NCBI GenBank assembly: GCA_016214955.1 | Contig: JACRMN010000012.1 | Coordinates: forward strand, 310,001-374,000 | Direction of reading: 5' to 3' | Origin: Deltaproteobacteria bacterium | GTDB lineage: Bacteria > Myxococcota > Myxococcia > Myxococcales > Anaeromyxobacteraceae | Length of the DNA: 64,000 bases | In this document: positions 1 to 10,158 of the stretch, in pieces | How the letters are laid out: every line of letters starts with the position of its first letter | Numbering within the stretch: the stretch's first letter is position 1 | Notes under the pieces: generated by a model | Database searches by the model: none | Seen by the model: the letters and a program-made list of their open reading frames with translations, nothing else | Told to the model about the DNA's origin: nothing | Translations under genes and position numbers: made by a program

Positions 1-91
1 GACCCAAGGCCCGCCGGACCTCCTGCTCGGCAGCAGCGACCTCGGCGGGCGCACCCTGGAGGATCAAGATGCGGTTCGTGGCTCTGCCCAT
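1..91 (-). CDS. N-terminus of an unidentified protein, cut by the window edge
   Basis: The frame reads leftward from an ATG at 91-89 (MGRATNRILILQGAPAEV...) and runs off the window after about 30 codons. A purine-rich stretch (GGAAGGGGGGA) lies just upstream of the ATG, as expected for a ribosome binding site. Too little is visible to assign a family. Confidence 0.5.
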   Translation of the reverse strand, partial: MGRATNRILILQGAPAEVAAAEQEVRRALG

Positions 92-418
92 CTGTCCCCC
101 CTTCCACGGAGGAGAGCCCCGCCCCCCCGGGGGGAGAGGCAGCCGCCCTACTCCTGGAATGCGATAGCGAGGTCTTGCCGTCCCTGCACAGGATCCTCCA
201 TGGGTGCGGCAGGACTCCCAGTGGCGCCGACGCCCGCCTGAGCCAAAGCGGCACGGTCGAAGGTGAAGCGGAGGCGGGAAGCGGAACTGAGTCGGCACGT
301 GGTGAGCCGCGCCCCTCCTCGCGGGCTATGGAGTACGGGTGCGCTCGCCCACGCGGAGTGCGTCCCGCTCCGGGTCGATCGCCGCGAGGCGATCTGCGTG
401 AAGCGTCCGGGAGTCCCC
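92..418. other. Intergenic region between divergent genes
   Basis: The 327 bases separate the leftward partial gene from the rightward response regulator. The response regulator frame stays open upstream to an ATG at 263, but the extra 52 residues have no domain character. A GGGAG ribosome binding site sits 5 bases before the ATG at 419. I see no clear promoter or repeat. Confidence 0.4.
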
Positions 419-1933
<1,515 letters not shown>

Positions 1934-1961
1934 GCGGCACGGCCGGGGCGTGGCCCCGGCG

Positions 1962-3431
1962 TCAGGCCGACCGCTGCAGGCCCGCCCCCGGCAGTCCATC
2001 CGCTCGGGCCCGGCGCAGGACCACCCCGACGGCGGCATCGGCGACGGCGTCGACCCCCTCGCCCTTCGCCAGGACCGCATCGGCGCCGGCTGCCAGGAGC
2101 CGCTTGGTCACCGATGCGTCCACGTGGCCGCTGACCACCACCACCGCGAGGTCCTTCTCGCCGCCGAGCCCCCGGATCAGGTCGAGGAGCATCTCGCCGT
2201 CGACCGCGGGCATGCGGAGGTCGGTGACCAGGAGGTCCAGGTCGAGAAGCTCGTCGGTGAGCACGCGGAGACCGTCCTTGCCGTCCGCGGCCGCGAACAC
2301 CTCGAAGCCGTGTCCCGCCAGGGCGTCGCCGAGCATCCGGCGGGCGAGCAGGTCGTCGTCGACGATGAGCGCGCGCCGCCGCCGGGTGGTGACGCGCACC
2401 AGGGCGTCGGCGATGGCGGCCTCGCCCGCGTCGTCGAGCTCGAACCGGACGCCGACGCCGCGGGGCGTGCGATAGGCCACCACGCCCGGCACCGCGACGG
2501 TGGCCCCTCCGGGCAGCTCCAGGTCGAGGCGGACCGGCGTTCCGGGCGGCAGGTTCTCGGTGGTGCGGACGAAGGCGCCGCCCTGCGAGAGGTTCTCGAC
2601 GTAGTCGTCGACGAAGTCGGCCGGCCGGGCGTAGGTGAGCCGGGCGACGGTCGTCGGGGCCTCCTCCAGCATGTCGGTCCGGGCCCGAACGGAGACCCGG
2701 GCGCGGGCGCGGACGGTGTAGCGCGGCGCGGACCGCCGGCTCGCTGCCGAGAGAGGCCCGGCGCACCTGTCGAGCGCCTCCAGGACCGCCTCCGTGGGAT
2801 CGATGAGGCCCAGGACGTACCCGGCCGGCGAGCCCGGACCCTCCTCACCGGCAGCGCGGAGCGCCGCGACGACGCCCTCCGTCCGCAGGACCTCCCCGTC
2901 CTGCTGCCCCAGGGCCAGCACCACCTCGTCGCCCGCCGGCGGCGAGAGCGGGCTCGGGACGAAGAGCGCCGCCTTCCGGCGGTCGAAGGCGAGGCCAGCC
3001 GCGCCGTCGGGCCCGAGCGCCACGCGCAGCGCGAGCGGCTCCGGCCGAGGAAGGGCACCTCCGAGCTCGCCCAGGAGGCGAGGCGCCGCGGCGGCGAGGG
3101 CCTCGGGGGCGACGTGCTGGAGGACCGTGTCGCAGCACCGGAGGACGGCCTCCGCCGTGTCCGCCCGGAGCCCCGGGGGCGATCCGTCCGCCGGAAGTGT
3201 CAGGGAACCACCGGTGCGCCACGCCCAGAAGGCGAGCCGGGCGAGCACCGCGGCGGGCACGGGCTCTCGCAGGTGCACGACGCAAGCGCAGAGATCGCCC
3301 GACGAGCGAACGCCGAGGTCGCATTCGGCCAGGGAGCCCTGGCACAGGTGAGGAAGCGCCGCGAGGAACGCGGCGACGTCGCCCGCCCGCTCGTCGCCAA
3401 CGGCACCAAAGAGGAAGCGCAGCTCGGTCAT
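1962..3431 (-). CDS. PilZ domain plus receiver domain protein
   Basis: A 489-residue protein with three parts: an unrecognised N-terminal half (1-230), a PilZ-like domain (about 232-350, with YVENLSQGGAFVRT typical of the PilZ variant common in Myxococcota), and a C-terminal receiver domain (about 353-480) with IVDDD, probable phospho-acceptor D404 and K456. PilZ domains often bind cyclic-di-GMP, so the protein may join second-messenger and phosphorelay inputs; whether this copy binds it cannot be told. The start has a good GAGGAGA ribosome binding site. It converges with the response regulator, with only 28 bp between their stops. Confidence 0.85.
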   Translation of the reverse strand: MTELRFLFGAVGDERAGDVAAFLAALPHLCQGSLAECDLGVRSSGDLCACVVHLREPVPAAVLARLAFWAWRTGGSLTLPADGSPPGLRADTAEAVLRCCDTVLQHVAPEALAAAAPRLLGELGGALPRPEPLALRVALGPDGAAGLAFDRRKAALFVPSPLSPPAGDEVVLALGQQDGEVLRTEGVVAALRAAGEEGPGSPAGYVLGLIDPTEAVLEALDRCAGPLSAASRRSAPRYTVRARARVSVRARTDMLEEAPTTVARLTYARPADFVDDYVENLSQGGAFVRTTENLPPGTPVRLDLELPGGATVAVPGVVAYRTPRGVGVRFELDDAGEAAIADALVRVTTRRRRALIVDDDLLARRMLGDALAGHGFEVFAAADGKDGLRVLTDELLDLDLLVTDLRMPAVDGEMLLDLIRGLGGEKDLAVVVVSGHVDASVTKRLLAAGADAVLAKGEGVDAVADAAVGVVLRRARADGLPGAGLQRSA

Positions 3432-3788
3432 GGGATCTCCTCGGCCGAAGCCGTGCAAGGCACGCGCCGCGCCGGACCACGAAGGGAGGGCCGGTGTGCG
3501 CACCTCGCGGGTGGAGCGTTTCCGGCCGGAGAGCGGCGAGCGCGCCGGTCCGCAGCAGCGCCAATCGCACGGCGGGCCCCGGCCACCGCCACTTCCGGGA
3601 AGGCCCGGCGCGGGGACGCGGCGCTCGGCGGCGATGCCATGGGTCCCGTCAACAGGGTGACGCCTGCGCTCGAGGTGAAACGGTACCCCGCCCGTAGAGA
3701 GCGCCCGCGCCAGTCGTCTCCGCGGAAGCGACCGCTTACCCGCGTGGCTTCCCGGTTGCACCGGGAGGCGATCGGGAGAACCGGCACG
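3432..3788. other. Divergent intergenic region with a small hairpin
   Basis: The 357 bases lie between the PilZ-receiver gene and the degenerate activator gene. The one structure I see is a 7-bp hairpin, TCCCGGT-TGC-ACCGGGA, at 3750-3766, just upstream of the GGGAG ribosome binding site of the rightward gene. It could affect translation start. No clear promoter was recognised. Confidence 0.35.
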
Positions 3789-4853
3789 ATGAGCGCGAGC
3801 GCGATCGACGAGGTGTCCTGCTTCACGTACGCCGAGGGCTCGGCGATGCGGCGCGTCCTGGAGATCGCCGACCGGATCGCGCCGAGCGACGCGGGCGTCC
3901 TCCTGCTCGGCGAGCCCGGCACGGGCAGGGAGGCCCTGGCCCGCCGCATCCACGCGCTCAGCGGGAGAGGCGGCCGCTTCGTCGTCGTGCCCTGCGGGTC
4001 GCTCGACTCGACGAGGGCACCGGGGGAGCTCTTCGGCACCGGCGGTGGCCACGACGAGGAAGGGGCCGGAGGCCTCCACGGAGCGGCGCGCGACGGGACC
4101 CTGTTCCTGGAGGACCTCGCCCAGCTTCCGGCACCGGCGCAGGCGGTGCTCGCGGTTCACCTGAGGAGAGGGAGCGGCGGCCGGCGGCCGGTGCGGGTGG
4201 TCGCGTCGGGCCCGCTGCACGTCGGCGCCGACCTCCGGGAGGGGCGCCTGCGCCGCGACCTCTACGACTCGCTGGCCTGCTCGATCGAGCTGCCGCCGCT
4301 GCGGTCCCGGCCCGATGACGTCGTCGCCATCTTCCAGCGGCTTTGGGCCGGGCGCGGGCGCGCGCCGGACGTGGCGCAGGACGCGCTGCAGCTCATCCGG
4401 GACCACGACTGGCCGGGCAACGTCCGGGAGCTCACCTCCTTTGCCACCCGGCTGGCGCTGATGACGGGCGCCGGCGAGCCGTGCCGGGCGGAGGTCGCGG
4501 CACAGCTCACCCGGGAGGGCGAGGCGGGCGGCGGCCTGGCCGTCCTTCCGGTGGAGGCCGACCCGGTGCTGCGAGCCGCCGCGGTGGCCGGGCAGGCCCG
4601 GCGCGAGCTCCCGCCGGGGCTCGCGCTCCCCGCCATGATGGAGCGCCTCGAGTACGCCGTCATCGACTGGGCGCTGGAGGTCTCGGCCGGCAACCGGAAG
4701 GTCGCCGGCGACCTCATCGGCCTGCAGCGCACGACGCTCGTCGAGAAGCTGCGCCGGCGACAGAAGGCGGCGCCTGCGGGCGGCTCCGCGCCCAAGGGCG
4801 CGGGCTCGCCCCGCTCGCTGCGGCCGACGGGGACCGCCTCCCGAGCCGGGTAG
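3789..4853 (+). CDS. Degenerate sigma54-activator-like AAA+ regulator
   Basis: A 354-residue protein with the AAA+ fold and C-terminal Fis-type helix (NRKVAGDLIGLQRTTLVEKL) of NtrC-like activators but no N-terminal sensory domain. Walker A is GEPGTGRE (41-48). Where the sigma54-contacting GAFTGA loop should be (about 83-98) it reads GTGGGHDEEGAGGLHGA, so the loop is missing. Walker B reads TLFLEDL instead of FLDE. Arginine-rich sensor segments and DWPGNVREL are kept. It may still bind DNA and form hexamers but should not open sigma54 promoters; it may work as a sigma70-type regulator, like TyrR or HupR relatives, or as an antagonist. Confidence 0.85.
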   Translation: MSASAIDEVSCFTYAEGSAMRRVLEIADRIAPSDAGVLLLGEPGTGREALARRIHALSGRGGRFVVVPCGSLDSTRAPGELFGTGGGHDEEGAGGLHGAARDGTLFLEDLAQLPAPAQAVLAVHLRRGSGGRRPVRVVASGPLHVGADLREGRLRRDLYDSLACSIELPPLRSRPDDVVAIFQRLWAGRGRAPDVAQDALQLIRDHDWPGNVRELTSFATRLALMTGAGEPCRAEVAAQLTREGEAGGGLAVLPVEADPVLRAAAVAGQARRELPPGLALPAMMERLEYAVIDWALEVSAGNRKVAGDLIGLQRTTLVEKLRRRQKAAPAGGSAPKGAGSPRSLRPTGTASRAG

Positions 4854-4902
4854 CGTCGCGCGCCGGGGAGCGGGACCCGGCCGCCCGCCAGCTCGCCTCC
4901 CT

Positions 4903-6375
4903 TCACCGGCGGGAGCTGCCGGACCGAGGCGGCATCGCCCCCGCCAGGCGCCGCACCGCCTCCCGGATCTCGCGCTCGTCGTGCCGGCCGAAGCCGAGCC
5001 GGAGCCAGGGCCGGGCGCGACCGTCGAAGGCGAAGAGGCGCCCCGGCTGCACGGCGACGCCGGCGGCCAGCGCCCGCCCCGCCCACAGGTCGGCGGAGAG
5101 GCTCCCCTCCACCCGGCACCACAGGGCCATGCCGCCCGGCGGCTCCCGGAAGGAGAGCGCGCCCTCGAGCGCGCCCCGCAGCGCCGCCGCCAGCGCCTGC
5201 CGCCGTCCCAGGTAGACCCGGCGCGTGCGCCAGACGTGGCGCTGCGCCTCCCCCTCCTCGAGCAGCTCGGCCACCGCCGCCTCCAGCGCCAGGTCGCCCT
5301 GCCGGTCGAGGAAGTAGCGGTGGGCCGTGGCGCGGGCGATGGCGTCGGGGGCCCCGGCCAGGAAGCCGATGCGCAGGCCCGGAGCCAGCACCTTGGAGAG
5401 CGTCCCCACGTACAGCACCGAGGCGCCGGCGTCGGAGCTGGCGAGCGGGGCGAGGGGCCGGCCCTGGTAGTGGAACTCGTTGTCGTAGTCGTCCTCCAGC
5501 ACCAGGAGCCGCTCCCGCCGCGCCAGCTCCAGGAGCGCCAGCCGCCGCCCGGGAGCCAGCGCCACCGTGGTCGGGTACTGGTGGTGGGGCGTGAGGTAGA
5601 CGGCGCGGATCCGCTCCGCCCGCACCCGCCGCGCCAGCTCCTCCACGTCGAGGCCCCGCTCGTCGAGCGGCACCGGCACCAGGCGCGCGCCGGCGAGCCG
5701 CAGCGCCTCCCAGGCGGCGCGGTAGCCGAGCGCCTCCACGGCCACGGCGGCGCCCGGCGGCAGGAGCGCCCGCGCCGCCAGCGCCAGCGCCATCTGCGCC
5801 CCCCGCGTCACCAGGATGCCCTCCGGCGCCACTGCCAGGCCGCGGGCCTCGCCCAGCAGCGCCGAGAGGGCGGCCCGCAGCCGCGGGTGGCCCTGGGGGT
5901 CGCCGTAGGAGAGGTGCTCGGCGCGGCGCAGGGCCCGCCGGTAGGCGCGCGCCAGGGCCGCCACCGGCACCAGCCGCGGGTCGGGGACGCCGCCCAGGAG
6001 CTGCAGCGTCCCCGGCGGCGGGAGCGCGGCGCGCGGGTCGGGCGCGGGCGGCAGCTCGAAGTGGGCGCGGGGTGCCGGCGGCCGCGGGCCGGGCGCGAGC
6101 CGCCGGGTGGCGACCACCGGGAGCTCGCGCGAGACGAAGGTGCCGCGAGCCCGGTGGGTGGTGATCCAGCCCTCGGCCGCGAGCTCGGCGTAGGCGGCCA
6201 GCGCGGTGTTGCGGTGCACCTCCAGCATGCGCGCCAGCAGCCGCGAGGAGGGGAGGCGGGCCCCGGGCCGCAGCGCCCCGGAGCGGATGCGGCCGGCGAG
6301 CCCGCGAGCGATCTGCGCCGCCAGCGGCGCGGGGCCGCCGCGCTCCAGCGGCAGGGTGAGGTGCCAGGCGCGCAC
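4903..6375 (-). CDS. MocR/PdxR-type transcriptional regulator (GntR HTH plus aminotransferase fold)
   Basis: A 490-residue regulator with an N-terminal GntR winged helix-turn-helix (about 10-75; LPSSRLLARMLEVHRNTALAAY) and a fold-type I aminotransferase domain (about 110-480). The probable PLP-binding lysine is in GTLSKVLAPGLR. MocR proteins use pyridoxal phosphate or its adducts as effectors and often control the divergent neighbour, which here has a pyridoxamine-phosphate-oxidase-like domain. The GTG start at 6375 gives a normal N-terminus (VRAWHLTLPLERGG); an upstream ATG at 6441 would overlap the divergent start codon and is less likely. Confidence 0.9.
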   Translation of the reverse strand: MRAWHLTLPLERGGPAPLAAQIARGLAGRIRSGALRPGARLPSSRLLARMLEVHRNTALAAYAELAAEGWITTHRARGTFVSRELPVVATRRLAPGPRPPAPRAHFELPPAPDPRAALPPPGTLQLLGGVPDPRLVPVAALARAYRRALRRAEHLSYGDPQGHPRLRAALSALLGEARGLAVAPEGILVTRGAQMALALAARALLPPGAAVAVEALGYRAAWEALRLAGARLVPVPLDERGLDVEELARRVRAERIRAVYLTPHHQYPTTVALAPGRRLALLELARRERLLVLEDDYDNEFHYQGRPLAPLASSDAGASVLYVGTLSKVLAPGLRIGFLAGAPDAIARATAHRYFLDRQGDLALEAAVAELLEEGEAQRHVWRTRRVYLGRRQALAAALRGALEGALSFREPPGGMALWCRVEGSLSADLWAGRALAAGVAVQPGRLFAFDGRARPWLRLGFGRHDEREIREAVRRLAGAMPPRSGSSRR

Positions 6376-6376
6376 T

Positions 6377-6404
6377 GGTCCAAGGAATATCTCGGAACTG
6401 GACC
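6377..6404. promoter_or_regulatory. Candidate MocR operator
   Basis: A perfect 6-bp inverted repeat, GGTCCA-N17-TGGACC, lies in the 64-bp gap between the divergent MocR gene and the PPOX/GNAT gene. The half-sites also read roughly as direct repeats (CTGGTCC and CTGGACC). MocR regulators typically bind paired sites in exactly this type of divergent gap. The link to this regulator is inferred from position. Confidence 0.55.
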
Positions 6405-6439
6405 TTTTGCACGGGCCACCAAGGCGCCATCCTTCCACC

Positions 6440-7495
6440 ATGAGACGCCCCATCTTCCGCGGCACCCAGGCCTCCGCCCTGGCCCTCCTGCACCGGGCCG
6501 AGGTGCTCCACCTCGCCACCACCACGCCCGGGGGAGCGCCGGTGCTGCGGGCCCTCGACGGCGCCGTGCTCCCCGACGGCGTCTACTTCCACGGGGCCCG
6601 CACCGGCGAGAAGGCGCTCTGCATGGGCCGGGCGGCGGTGGTCTCGGCGGTGGAGCTGGTGGCCCACCTCCCCAGCTGGATGAGCCACCCGACGCGGGCC
6701 TGCCCGGCCTCCACCCTCTACCGCAGCGTCCAGGTGCACGGGACCCTCCGGGAGGTGGAGGCGCCGGCCGAGAAGGCGCGGGCCCTGGAGGCGCTCATGC
6801 AGCGCTGGCAGCCGGAGGGCCGGTACGACCCCGTCGACCCCGCCGACCCGCAGTACCAGGGGGAGCTCTCCGGGACGCTGGTCTTCGCCGTGCCCTTCGA
6901 GTCGGTGGACTGCAAGGAGAAGCTGCTCCAGAACAAGGAGCCGGAGCAGATCCTGGCCATCCTGGCGGGGCTGTGGCGGCGCGGGCAGCCCGGAGACGTC
7001 GAGGCCATCGAGGCCGTGCGCGCCGCCAACCCCTCCGTGCCCGCCCCTCCCTTCCTCGCCGCCGACGGGGTCCGGCTCCACGCCGCGCTCCCCGAGGAGG
7101 AGATCCCGGCGGTGGAAGCGCTGCTTCGCGACGAGTACTGGTGGGGGCCGGAGACGGCGCCGCTCATCGCCGGGGCCCACCGGGCCGCGACCGCCTGGGT
7201 GGGGGCGCGGGAGCCGGGAGGAGCCCTGGTGGCCTCGGCCCGGGCCATGTCGGACGGCAAGACCGCCTGGATCTACGACGTGGTGGTGGCCTCCTCGCAC
7301 CGTGGCCGCGGGCTGGGGAAGCGGCTCATGACCCTCCTCCTCGACCACCCCGCGGTGCGCCACGCGCCGGCGGTGATGCTCGCCACGCGCGACGCCCAGG
7401 GGCTCTACGCCCGCTTCGGCTTCGCGGACAAGGCGCAGGAGCCGAAGCGCTGGCCCACGATGACCGACATGGTGCTGCGGAGGGGGCGGGGCTGA
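6440..7495 (+). CDS. PPOX-family flavin-binding domain fused to a GNAT acetyltransferase
   Basis: A 351-residue two-domain protein. Residues 1 to about 190 resemble the pyridoxamine 5'-phosphate oxidase-like split-barrel family (NimA-like), which binds FMN or related cofactors. Residues about 205-351 are a GNAT N-acetyltransferase with the acetyl-CoA loop HRGRGLGKRL at 287-296. This fusion is known in genomes as the divergent partner of MocR regulators, which fits the layout here. The substrate is unknown; a role in detoxifying amines or vitamin B6-related metabolites is a guess. Confidence 0.88.
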   Translation: MRRPIFRGTQASALALLHRAEVLHLATTTPGGAPVLRALDGAVLPDGVYFHGARTGEKALCMGRAAVVSAVELVAHLPSWMSHPTRACPASTLYRSVQVHGTLREVEAPAEKARALEALMQRWQPEGRYDPVDPADPQYQGELSGTLVFAVPFESVDCKEKLLQNKEPEQILAILAGLWRRGQPGDVEAIEAVRAANPSVPAPPFLAADGVRLHAALPEEEIPAVEALLRDEYWWGPETAPLIAGAHRAATAWVGAREPGGALVASARAMSDGKTAWIYDVVVASSHRGRGLGKRLMTLLLDHPAVRHAPAVMLATRDAQGLYARFGFADKAQEPKRWPTMTDMVLRRGRG

Positions 7496-7525
7496 GATCG
7501 GGATCGGGGTCGGGGTCGGGGTCGG
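7496..7525. repeat. Hexanucleotide tandem repeat
   Basis: Five copies of a 6-bp unit (GATCGG twice, then GGTCGG three times) start directly after the stop codon of the PPOX/GNAT gene. Short simple repeats like this can vary in copy number, but this one is outside coding sequence and has no evident role. Confidence 0.7.
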
Positions 7526-7536
7526 CCCTTCGACTC

Positions 7537-7557
7537 GGGCCCGCAGGGGGCGGGCCC
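7537..7557. terminator. Terminator-like hairpin after the PPOX/GNAT gene
   Basis: A perfect 8-bp stem, GGGCCCGC/GCGGGCCC, with a 5-base loop lies 41 bases after the stop codon. There is no T-run, which is common in very GC-rich genomes, so termination is plausible but not certain. Confidence 0.45.
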
Positions 7558-7683
7558 TCGCTCAGGGCAGGGGGCGGGGTCCCCTCCCGGACACTCCCCC
7601 TCCCGGACGTTGCACCGGCGCCGCCTCCCGTGCCAGCCTCCCTTTCCACGGTCCGTGCACCCCGACCGGCAGGGAGACCCTCC

Positions 7684-8385
7684 ATGCCCTCCATCCGCCC
7701 CGGCGCGCTGCTCCTGGCGCTGGCCCTCGCCCCCCCGGCCGCCGCCCAGAGCGAGCCCCAGGGCAACCGGCTCCACCCCGCCTTCGCGGCCCGCATGGCG
7801 GCGGTGCGGACCGTGGGCATCGTGGCCCCGGACATCAAGCTCTACGAGCTCAGCGCCAGCAACGACCGGGTCTTCCAGCCGGAGTGGAGCACGGCGGCCC
7901 GCGGCCTGGTGCTGGCCAGCGCCGAGGCGGCGGTGAAGCGGCGCGGCCTCGAGCCCATCCGCTTCGAGGCGCCCGACGGGCGGCAGGTGGAGCTCCGCGA
8001 GGTGACGCTCCTCGAGCAGGCGGTCGCCACCGCCATCCTCCAGGCCACCTACTTCGCCCGCTTCCCCGCCAAGGTGGCCTCCTTCGAGTACGGCCTGGGC
8101 GACCTGAACTGGCTCCTGGGCCCGCAGGGCCCGGACGCCCTGCTCTTCGTCCAGGGGCACGGGCACGTCTCCTCGGGCGGCCGCAAGGCGGTCCAGACGC
8201 TGGGCGCGGTGCTGGGCGGCGGCATGAGCCGCGGCATCGACAGGCTCTTCATGGCGCTGGTGGACCGCACCGGCGAGCTGCTCTGGTTCGACTGGAGCGC
8301 CTCGTCGAGCTACGACCTGCGTGACCCGGAGAGCGCCGACGCGTTCGTGCGCGCCCTCCTCGACAGGATCCCGGGGAGCCCTTGA
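7684..8385 (+). CDS. Exported protein of unknown function
   Basis: A 233-residue protein with an N-terminal signal peptide (MPSIRPGALLLALALAPPAAAQ). The mature part is globular with no domain I recognise; it contains PDIKLYELSASNDR and a glycine-rich GAVLGGGMSRG segment. The stop codon overlaps the TTG start of the M48 peptidase gene, so the two are almost certainly translated from one mRNA. It likely acts in the periplasm or outer membrane. Confidence 0.75.
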   Translation: MPSIRPGALLLALALAPPAAAQSEPQGNRLHPAFAARMAAVRTVGIVAPDIKLYELSASNDRVFQPEWSTAARGLVLASAEAAVKRRGLEPIRFEAPDGRQVELREVTLLEQAVATAILQATYFARFPAKVASFEYGLGDLNWLLGPQGPDALLFVQGHGHVSSGGRKAVQTLGAVLGGGMSRGIDRLFMALVDRTGELLWFDWSASSSYDLRDPESADAFVRALLDRIPGSP

Positions 8386-9530
8386 GGGCGGCCGCCATCG
8401 GCGCCGCGGCCCTCCTGCTGGGCGGCTGTGCGGCCGGCGCCCTCGCGCCGCGCAAGGCGCCGGACGTTGCGCTGGAGGAGGAGGAGAAGGGGATGTGGCA
8501 CGTGGCCGCCGAGGCCCAGGTGGAGATCGACCGCGGCGGCCGGGTGGCGGCCGATCCGGCGCTGGAGGCCTACCTGGCCTCGGTGGGCCGCCGCCTGGTG
8601 CCCCCGGCCCAGGGCGGTGAGGCCATCCCCTTCCGCTTCCGGGCGCTCCGCGATCCCCGCCCCAACGCCTTCTGCCTCCCCAACGGCGCCATCTACGTGG
8701 CCAGCGGGATGCTGGCGCGCATGGAGAGCGAGGCGGAGCTGGCGGCCCTGCTGGGCCACGAGATGGCCCACGCCATCCACCGCCACGCCCTGCGCGAGCT
8801 GCGCACCTCGCAGAACACCGGCGCCGTCATGGCCACGCTGGGTGCGATGGTGGGGGCGGGAGCCCAGCCGGGCGGGCTCATCTACATGGCCTCGGTGAGC
8901 GGCTACAGCCGCGACATGGAGCGGGAGGCCGACAGGGAGGGGCTGGCCCTGGCCACGGCCGCCGGATACGACGCCACGCTGGCGCCGCACCTCTTCGAGC
9001 GGCTCCGGGACTTCGCGGTCGCCGAGAAGCTGCCCGAGGGCTCGGCCTACTTCGCCAGCCACCCGCGCCTGGAGGAGCGCATCGCCAGCATGCGCGAGGC
9101 CCTGGCCGGCGCGCCGTCACGGGGGGAGGCCGGCGCCGAGCGCTACCGCCAGCAGACGGCGCGGCTCCTGCTCGAGAACGCCCGCATCGAGCTGGGGCGG
9201 GGCCGGCTGGCCAACGCCCGCGAGCAGCTCGGCCGCTTCCAGAAGGAGCGGCCCGGGGACGCCGCCGGCCACCTGGCGCTCGGCGAGCTGGAGCGGCGCG
9301 AGGGGGGTGAGGGCTCCGCCGCCCGGGCCGCCGCCGCCTACCGCAAGGCGCTGGAGATCGAGCCGAGGTCCGCCGAGGCCTGGCGCGGGCTGGGCCTGGT
9401 GCTGCAGCGCAGCGGGCAGGCGGAGGAGTCGAGGCGGGCGCTGCGCCGCTACCTGGAGCTGGCGCCCGCGGCCCCCGACCGCGCCCACGTCGAGGCCGCC
9501 CTGCAGGATTCACCCGGAGGAAAGCCATGA
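8382..9530 (+). CDS. M48-family metallopeptidase lipoprotein with C-terminal TPR repeats
   Basis: A 382-residue lipoprotein: lipobox LLGGC with Cys16, a zinc peptidase domain with HEMAH at 126-130 and the third-ligand motif MEREAD, then TPR-like repeats (about 255-375). The architecture matches BepA/YfgC- and LoiP-type periplasmic proteases that handle outer-membrane proteins. The TTG start overlaps the previous stop by 3 bp and the stop overlaps the next ATG, making a three-gene operon. A role in envelope protein quality control is inferred from the family. Confidence 0.88.
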   Translation: MRAAAIGAAALLLGGCAAGALAPRKAPDVALEEEEKGMWHVAAEAQVEIDRGGRVAADPALEAYLASVGRRLVPPAQGGEAIPFRFRALRDPRPNAFCLPNGAIYVASGMLARMESEAELAALLGHEMAHAIHRHALRELRTSQNTGAVMATLGAMVGAGAQPGGLIYMASVSGYSRDMEREADREGLALATAAGYDATLAPHLFERLRDFAVAEKLPEGSAYFASHPRLEERIASMREALAGAPSRGEAGAERYRQQTARLLLENARIELGRGRLANAREQLGRFQKERPGDAAGHLALGELERREGGEGSAARAAAAYRKALEIEPRSAEAWRGLGLVLQRSGQAEESRRALRRYLELAPAAPDRAHVEAALQDSPGGKP

Positions 9531-10141
9531 GGCTCGCCATCGCCGCCGCCGCCCTCGCCCTGGCCGCCTGCCCGCCGCCGCCGGCCTGGATGCCGGGCGG
9601 CCAGCCCTACCTGGCCTCGCAGAGCGGCTACGAGGCGCTGGTGCCGGCCGACTGGATGCGCCGCAACGTCAAGGACCGCGAGCTGTACCTCGTCACCCGC
9701 GACGGCCTGCCCCTGCAGCGCATCGAGGTGGCGATCACGCCGGTGGGCAAGCCCGTCTACAGGGGCAGCAAGCGGGTGGTGGCCGAGGGGATGTCGCCGC
9801 AGGAGCTGGGCGAGCTCCTGGCGGACGCCCTGGTCTCCGGCGAGGCGCTGGCCGAGGCCCGCGTGCTGGAGAACGCGCCGGCCACCGTGTCGGGCAGGCC
9901 GGGCTTCCGGCTGCTGCTGGCCTTCCGCGACGGCGACGGGCTTCCGCGGCGGCTGGCCATCCACGGCGTCATGGCCAGCGGGCGGCTCTACGGCATCGTC
10001 TACGGGGCGCCGGAGCGCCACTACTTCAACCGCGACCTGGCCGCCTACGAGGAGGTGGTGAGGAGCTTCCGCCTCACCACCCCCATCGCGCCGCCTCCTC
10101 CTCCGCCCGAGGCGCCGGCGACGGGTGCAGCTGGCAGCTAG
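9527..10141 (+). CDS. Putative lipoprotein, third gene of the M48 peptidase operon
   Basis: A 204-residue protein whose signal peptide ends in a lipobox-like LALAAC. The mature part (GYEALVPADWMRRNVKDRELYLVTRDG...) has no family I recognise but looks like a small globular envelope protein, ending in a proline-rich tail. The ATG overlaps the M48 peptidase stop (ATGA), so translation is coupled and a shared role is likely. Confidence 0.75.
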   Translation: MRLAIAAAALALAACPPPPAWMPGGQPYLASQSGYEALVPADWMRRNVKDRELYLVTRDGLPLQRIEVAITPVGKPVYRGSKRVVAEGMSPQELGELLADALVSGEALAEARVLENAPATVSGRPGFRLLLAFRDGDGLPRRLAIHGVMASGRLYGIVYGAPERHYFNRDLAAYEEVVRSFRLTTPIAPPPPPPEAPATGAAGS

Positions 10142-10158
10142 CGACGGTCGAGTGAGGC

